Source of the DNA: Bacillus sp. ISL-7 | GTDB taxonomy: Bacteria > Bacillota > Bacilli > Bacillales_B > DSM-18226 | NCBI RefSeq assembly: GCF_018613065.1 | Contig: NZ_JAGGQW010000083.1 | Coordinates: 1 to 16,450 of the forward strand | Reading direction: 5' to 3' | Length of the DNA stretch: 16,450 bases | Shown here: one piece after another, positions 13,610-16,450 of the stretch | Position numbering within the stretch: the first letter of the stretch is position 1 | How the letters are laid out: every line of letters begins with the position of its first letter | Made by a program: the position numbers and the translations under genes | Notes under the pieces: generated by a model | Seen by the model: only the letters and a program-made list of their open reading frames with translations | What the model was told of the DNA's origin: nothing | The model's database searches: none

Positions 13610-13885
13610 TCAAGATTCAACAATTTTAAATAAATTTCTGTCATTATTTGTCCCACTATTTGCAAGCCAAGAGATTCCACTTTGATTTAATAATTTAAAA
13701 AAGTCTGGAGATCAGTAAGAAGAAATTTCTGTTCCTGCAGGAGCATTTACATAATTGTTACCAATAATCCATGCAGTAGCATTTTCACCTGTATCTAAAT
13801 ATACCCATTCCTTTGAACTCTTCGTAAAATATACATAATTATTCACTTTGAGATCGTAAAATATCTTAAGGCAATTAGAATCAAC
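13610..13885 (-). pseudogene. SH3-like domain protein remnant with internal TGA
   Basis: Read on the minus strand from about 13885, one frame gives KVNNYVYFTKSSKEWVYLDT, then GENATAWIIGNNYVNAP, and AGTEISSY before TGA (13714-13712). The same frame then runs on as SPDFFKLLNQSGISWLANSG, TNNDRNLFKIVES and TGA 13612-13610. The W-V-Y-L-x-T-G ... A-W-I-x-G-N-Y-V pattern is that of bacterial SH3 domains, which bind cell-wall peptides in secreted or spore proteins. No signal sequence or start codon remains, since an in-frame TAA precedes the fragment. So the gene has lost its 5' end and carries a nonsense codon. Its terminator is intact. Confidence 0.6.
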
Positions 13886-13920
13886 TTAAAGTTGATTAAT
13901 AGTGCTTCTAGCTAATAGTA

Positions 13921-13964
13921 GAATAGGTCACCTCATAACCTACAGGTTATAAGGTGACCTATTC
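13921..13964. repeat. 44-nt near-perfect palindrome
   Basis: GAATAGGTCACCT (13921-13933) pairs with AGGTGACCTATTC (13952-13964), and ATAACC with GGTTAT inside, around a TACA loop with one C-A mismatch. That is 19 of 20 pairs. It stands 52 bp behind the 3' end of the aldo/keto reductase gene. A short TTTT follows only on the plus strand. Confidence 0.75.
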
Positions 13965-14016
13965 GTGTTTTACATCATATATGCAAATTGATATTACGTC
14001 TGCCTATTCAGATGTA

Positions 14017-15012
<996 letters not shown>

Positions 15013-15208
15013 GAAAATTCCTCCTTGTATAATCTAATTTTCTAATTTGCATCTTGTTATCTCTGCTTCAACTAGTAATTTCGTGATAAGCATAGCATAT
15101 AAAAATAAACAAAGTAAACAAAAAAGATAAAAAAAGTTCATTTAGTATTTTTTGTATATTTTTATTTTGTTTTTATGTATAATAATAAAAGTTAAGGAGG
15201 CAAAAGCT
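15013..15208. promoter_or_regulatory. Divergent promoter/operator region between AKR and TetR genes
   Basis: AAAGTAAACAAAAAA (15111-15125) and TTTTTTGTATATTTT (15148-15162) are imperfect inverted copies (12 of 15) and could be TetR operator arms. For the reductase (minus strand), TTTACT with TATGCT 18 bp later is a plausible promoter. For the regulator, TATAAT at 15178-15183 is a perfect -10 without a good -35. The region is very A/T-rich, so chance similarity is possible. Confidence 0.45.
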
Positions 15209-15886
15209 ATGAATACTAACCAAGACAACGCTAAAAGTCCTCAAGATGAGATGAGGAGTAAATTACTTATTAAACTAATTCCTACCGTACGAAAAAAAGG
15301 ATTTCAATCATTGCGAATGGATGACATTGCAAAATATATGGATATAAGCAAAGCTACAATGTACAAATATTTCTCATCAAAAGAAGAAATTATTGAAGGT
15401 GTCGTAAATGTTTTTATCCAATACATCAATGAATTAACTGTTGAATCTCTTAATACCGTTCAATCCTTTGAAACAAAGTTTCAACAACTATTTGAACAAT
15501 CTATTTTACTTGCGGCGTACATTTCTGATACTTTCTTAAATCAACTGAAAGTCATGTACCCAGATCTATACAACTCTTTAAAAGAAGCAATGAAAAGACG
15601 TGAAGATCAAATTTCATCATTTTATCAAGAAGGAAAAGAGAAAGGTATATTTAATGATGTCAATGAACGACTTATTTTTTTACAAGAAGATGTATTAGTT
15701 CGAGCAATGCTAGATATGAAATTTTTAATGCTGCATCATATGACACTTAACCAAGTGCTCTTAGATTTCTATAAGTTGATTAAGCTCCAACTATTTACAG
15801 CTGAAAAACTGGTAGTCACAAACGATTCAGATGTAATACAGAAAATTGATTATATGGCTCAAAAAATTACCCGTGATCTGTTATAA
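15209..15886 (+). CDS. TetR/AcrR family transcriptional regulator
   Basis: This is a one-component repressor with an N-terminal helix-turn-helix and a ligand-binding C-terminal half. The chosen start is ATG 15209, 9 nt behind AAGGAGG (15193-15199). An upstream in-frame extension exists but would place that ribosome binding site inside the gene. The 225-residue product has the TetR pattern MDDIAKYMDISKATMYKYF (about residues 37-55) followed by SSKEEIIEGV. The remaining sequence is all-helical in appearance and has no further motif. It is transcribed away from the aldo/keto reductase across a 196-bp shared region, the classic layout for a TetR repressor and its target. The inducer is unknown. 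Confidence 0.92.
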   Translation: MNTNQDNAKSPQDEMRSKLLIKLIPTVRKKGFQSLRMDDIAKYMDISKATMYKYFSSKEEIIEGVVNVFIQYINELTVESLNTVQSFETKFQQLFEQSILLAAYISDTFLNQLKVMYPDLYNSLKEAMKRREDQISSFYQEGKEKGIFNDVNERLIFLQEDVLVRAMLDMKFLMLHHMTLNQVLLDFYKLIKLQLFTAEKLVVTNDSDVIQKIDYMAQKITRDLL

Positions 15887-16023
15887 GACAATCTATTCTA
15901 AGAAAAAAAGGCCATTACTCCAAGTAAACTGTACCCGATAGAGTAGACACTTAAAAAAGGTCTGCCCTATCGGGTACTTTTATGTATAATGAATAAAAAA
16001 TGTAAGAATCGGAGAATAATCCT

Positions 16024-16443
16024 ATGTCAAAAAAACTCTTCACGGATAAAGAAATAAAGATCCTTTCTAATAATCCTTATGTCAAATCTGTAAGAACAAA
16101 AGGAATTACCTACACTGATGAATTTAAAAGGATTTTTATATCTGAAAGTGTGAATGGAAAATTACCACGGCAGATTTTTGAGGAGAATGGTTTTGATGTT
16201 GATATCATTGGTATCGTTAGGGTACAAAGAGCAGCTTATAGATGGCGTGTAGCTTATAATGAATCGGGAGTATTGGGACTTCGAGATACACGTAAAGTTC
16301 ATTCTGGGAGACCGACTAAAAGAGAGCTTAGTTTAGAAGAAACGAATGCAAAATTAGAAGCTCAAATTCAATTGTTGCGGGCTGAAAATGAATTGCTAAA
16401 AAAGTTAGATATGATGGAAAGGGGGCTAGAGAGAAACGAGTAA
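16024..16443 (+). CDS. IS3-family transposase OrfA (helix-turn-helix and leucine zipper protein)
   Basis: OrfA binds the terminal repeats of IS3-family elements and, by frameshifting, forms the N-terminus of the OrfAB transposase. The 139 residues contain a double helix-turn-helix (about 38-80, with LPRQIFEENGFDV and WRVAYNESGVLGLRD), the Arg-rich link HSGRPTKREL, and a C-terminal coiled coil (LEAQIQLLRAENELLKKL). ATG 16024 follows CGGAG. A slippery heptamer A-AAA-AAG (16398-16404) lies in the correct phase near the end. The -1 frame stays open from it to the window edge, as needed to fuse to OrfB. Confidence 0.9.
   Translation: MSKKLFTDKEIKILSNNPYVKSVRTKGITYTDEFKRIFISESVNGKLPRQIFEENGFDVDIIGIVRVQRAAYRWRVAYNESGVLGLRDTRKVHSGRPTKRELSLEETNAKLEAQIQLLRAENELLKKLDMMERGLERNE
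16398..16404 (+). other. Programmed -1 frameshift heptamer
   Basis: A AAA AAG spans codons CTA-AAA-AAG of orfA, the standard slippery site of IS3-family elements. The -1 frame after it has no stop within the window. Confidence 0.7.
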
Positions 16444-16450
16444 AAGTAAC

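Larger units (their letters stand above)
15930..16450 (+). mobile_element. IS3-family (IS150-like) insertion sequence, left end; right end outside window
   Basis: The left end probably starts at TGTACCCGATAGAGTAGACA (15930), with the TG terminus usual for the family. GTACCCGATAG (15931-15941) and CTATCGGGTAC (15967-15977) form an 11-bp stem that extends inward to about 18 pairs. Such leader hairpins keep outside transcription from entering the transposase gene. TATAAT (15985-15990) could be the transposase -10. The element continues past the window with orfB. Confidence 0.75.

Overview
The window comes from an AT-rich, endospore-forming Bacillaceae chromosome. The evidence is a GerA-type germinant-receptor operon, a gamma-type small acid-soluble spore protein, a DUF3231 protein, AGGAGG-type ribosome binding sites, and recognisable Zur, CcpA (cre) and T-box elements. 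The genus cannot be fixed from the sequence alone. The window opens inside thiC (thiamine pyrimidine synthesis) and closes inside an IS3-family insertion sequence.

Layout: 1-1075 holds the C-terminal half of thiC and its terminator. 1399-1865 has two small lysine/asparagine-rich proteins ending at a hairpin. 2031-6080 (minus) is a germinant-receptor operon, gerAA-gerAB-gerAC, with translationally overlapping genes and a fourth short membrane-protein gene (49 aa) 15 bp behind gerAC. A second copy of the 34-nt hairpin found at 1832 lies beyond the operon at 6658, next to a frameshifted scrap of a short-chain dehydrogenase. 6820-7484 has a one-motif gamma-SASP and a UPF0158 protein. 7790-8653 (minus) is a ZinT-like zinc lipoprotein whose promoter is bracketed by two Zur-like boxes. 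9057-9188 is a small CxxC protein whose sigma-A promoter has a cre site in its spacer. 9440-9769 is a truncated tyrosine recombinase. 9873-10316 is an OsmC-type peroxidase.

10586-12158 is a decaying stretch. A DUF3231 gene is cut by an in-frame TAG 35 codons before its natural end. A frameshifted membrane-protein remnant and a zinc-ribbon protein, also cut by an in-frame TAG, follow. 12291-13153 is a sigma-A promoter, a full T-box leader with terminator, and a pyridoxamine-phosphate-oxidase-fold protein, which is an unusual T-box client. 13610-13885 (minus) is an SH3-domain pseudogene with its own long terminator hairpin, followed by a 44-nt near-perfect palindrome. 14017-15886 is a divergent pair: an aldo/keto reductase, visibly richer in G+C than its surroundings, and a TetR regulator that probably controls it. 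15930 to the end is the left part of an IS3-family element with orfA and a slippery heptamer.

Functionally the window mixes spore biology (germinant receptor, SASP, DUF3231), metal and redox homeostasis (ZinT, OsmC, aldo/keto reductase) and gene debris. Between the genes lies a family of short intergenic modules, about 20-25 nt, placed before and after intrinsic terminators. The clearest new points are the fourth ger gene, the paired Zur boxes, the cre-controlled small CxxC protein, the T-box/PPOX pairing, the two in-frame ambers and the terminator-associated repeat family.
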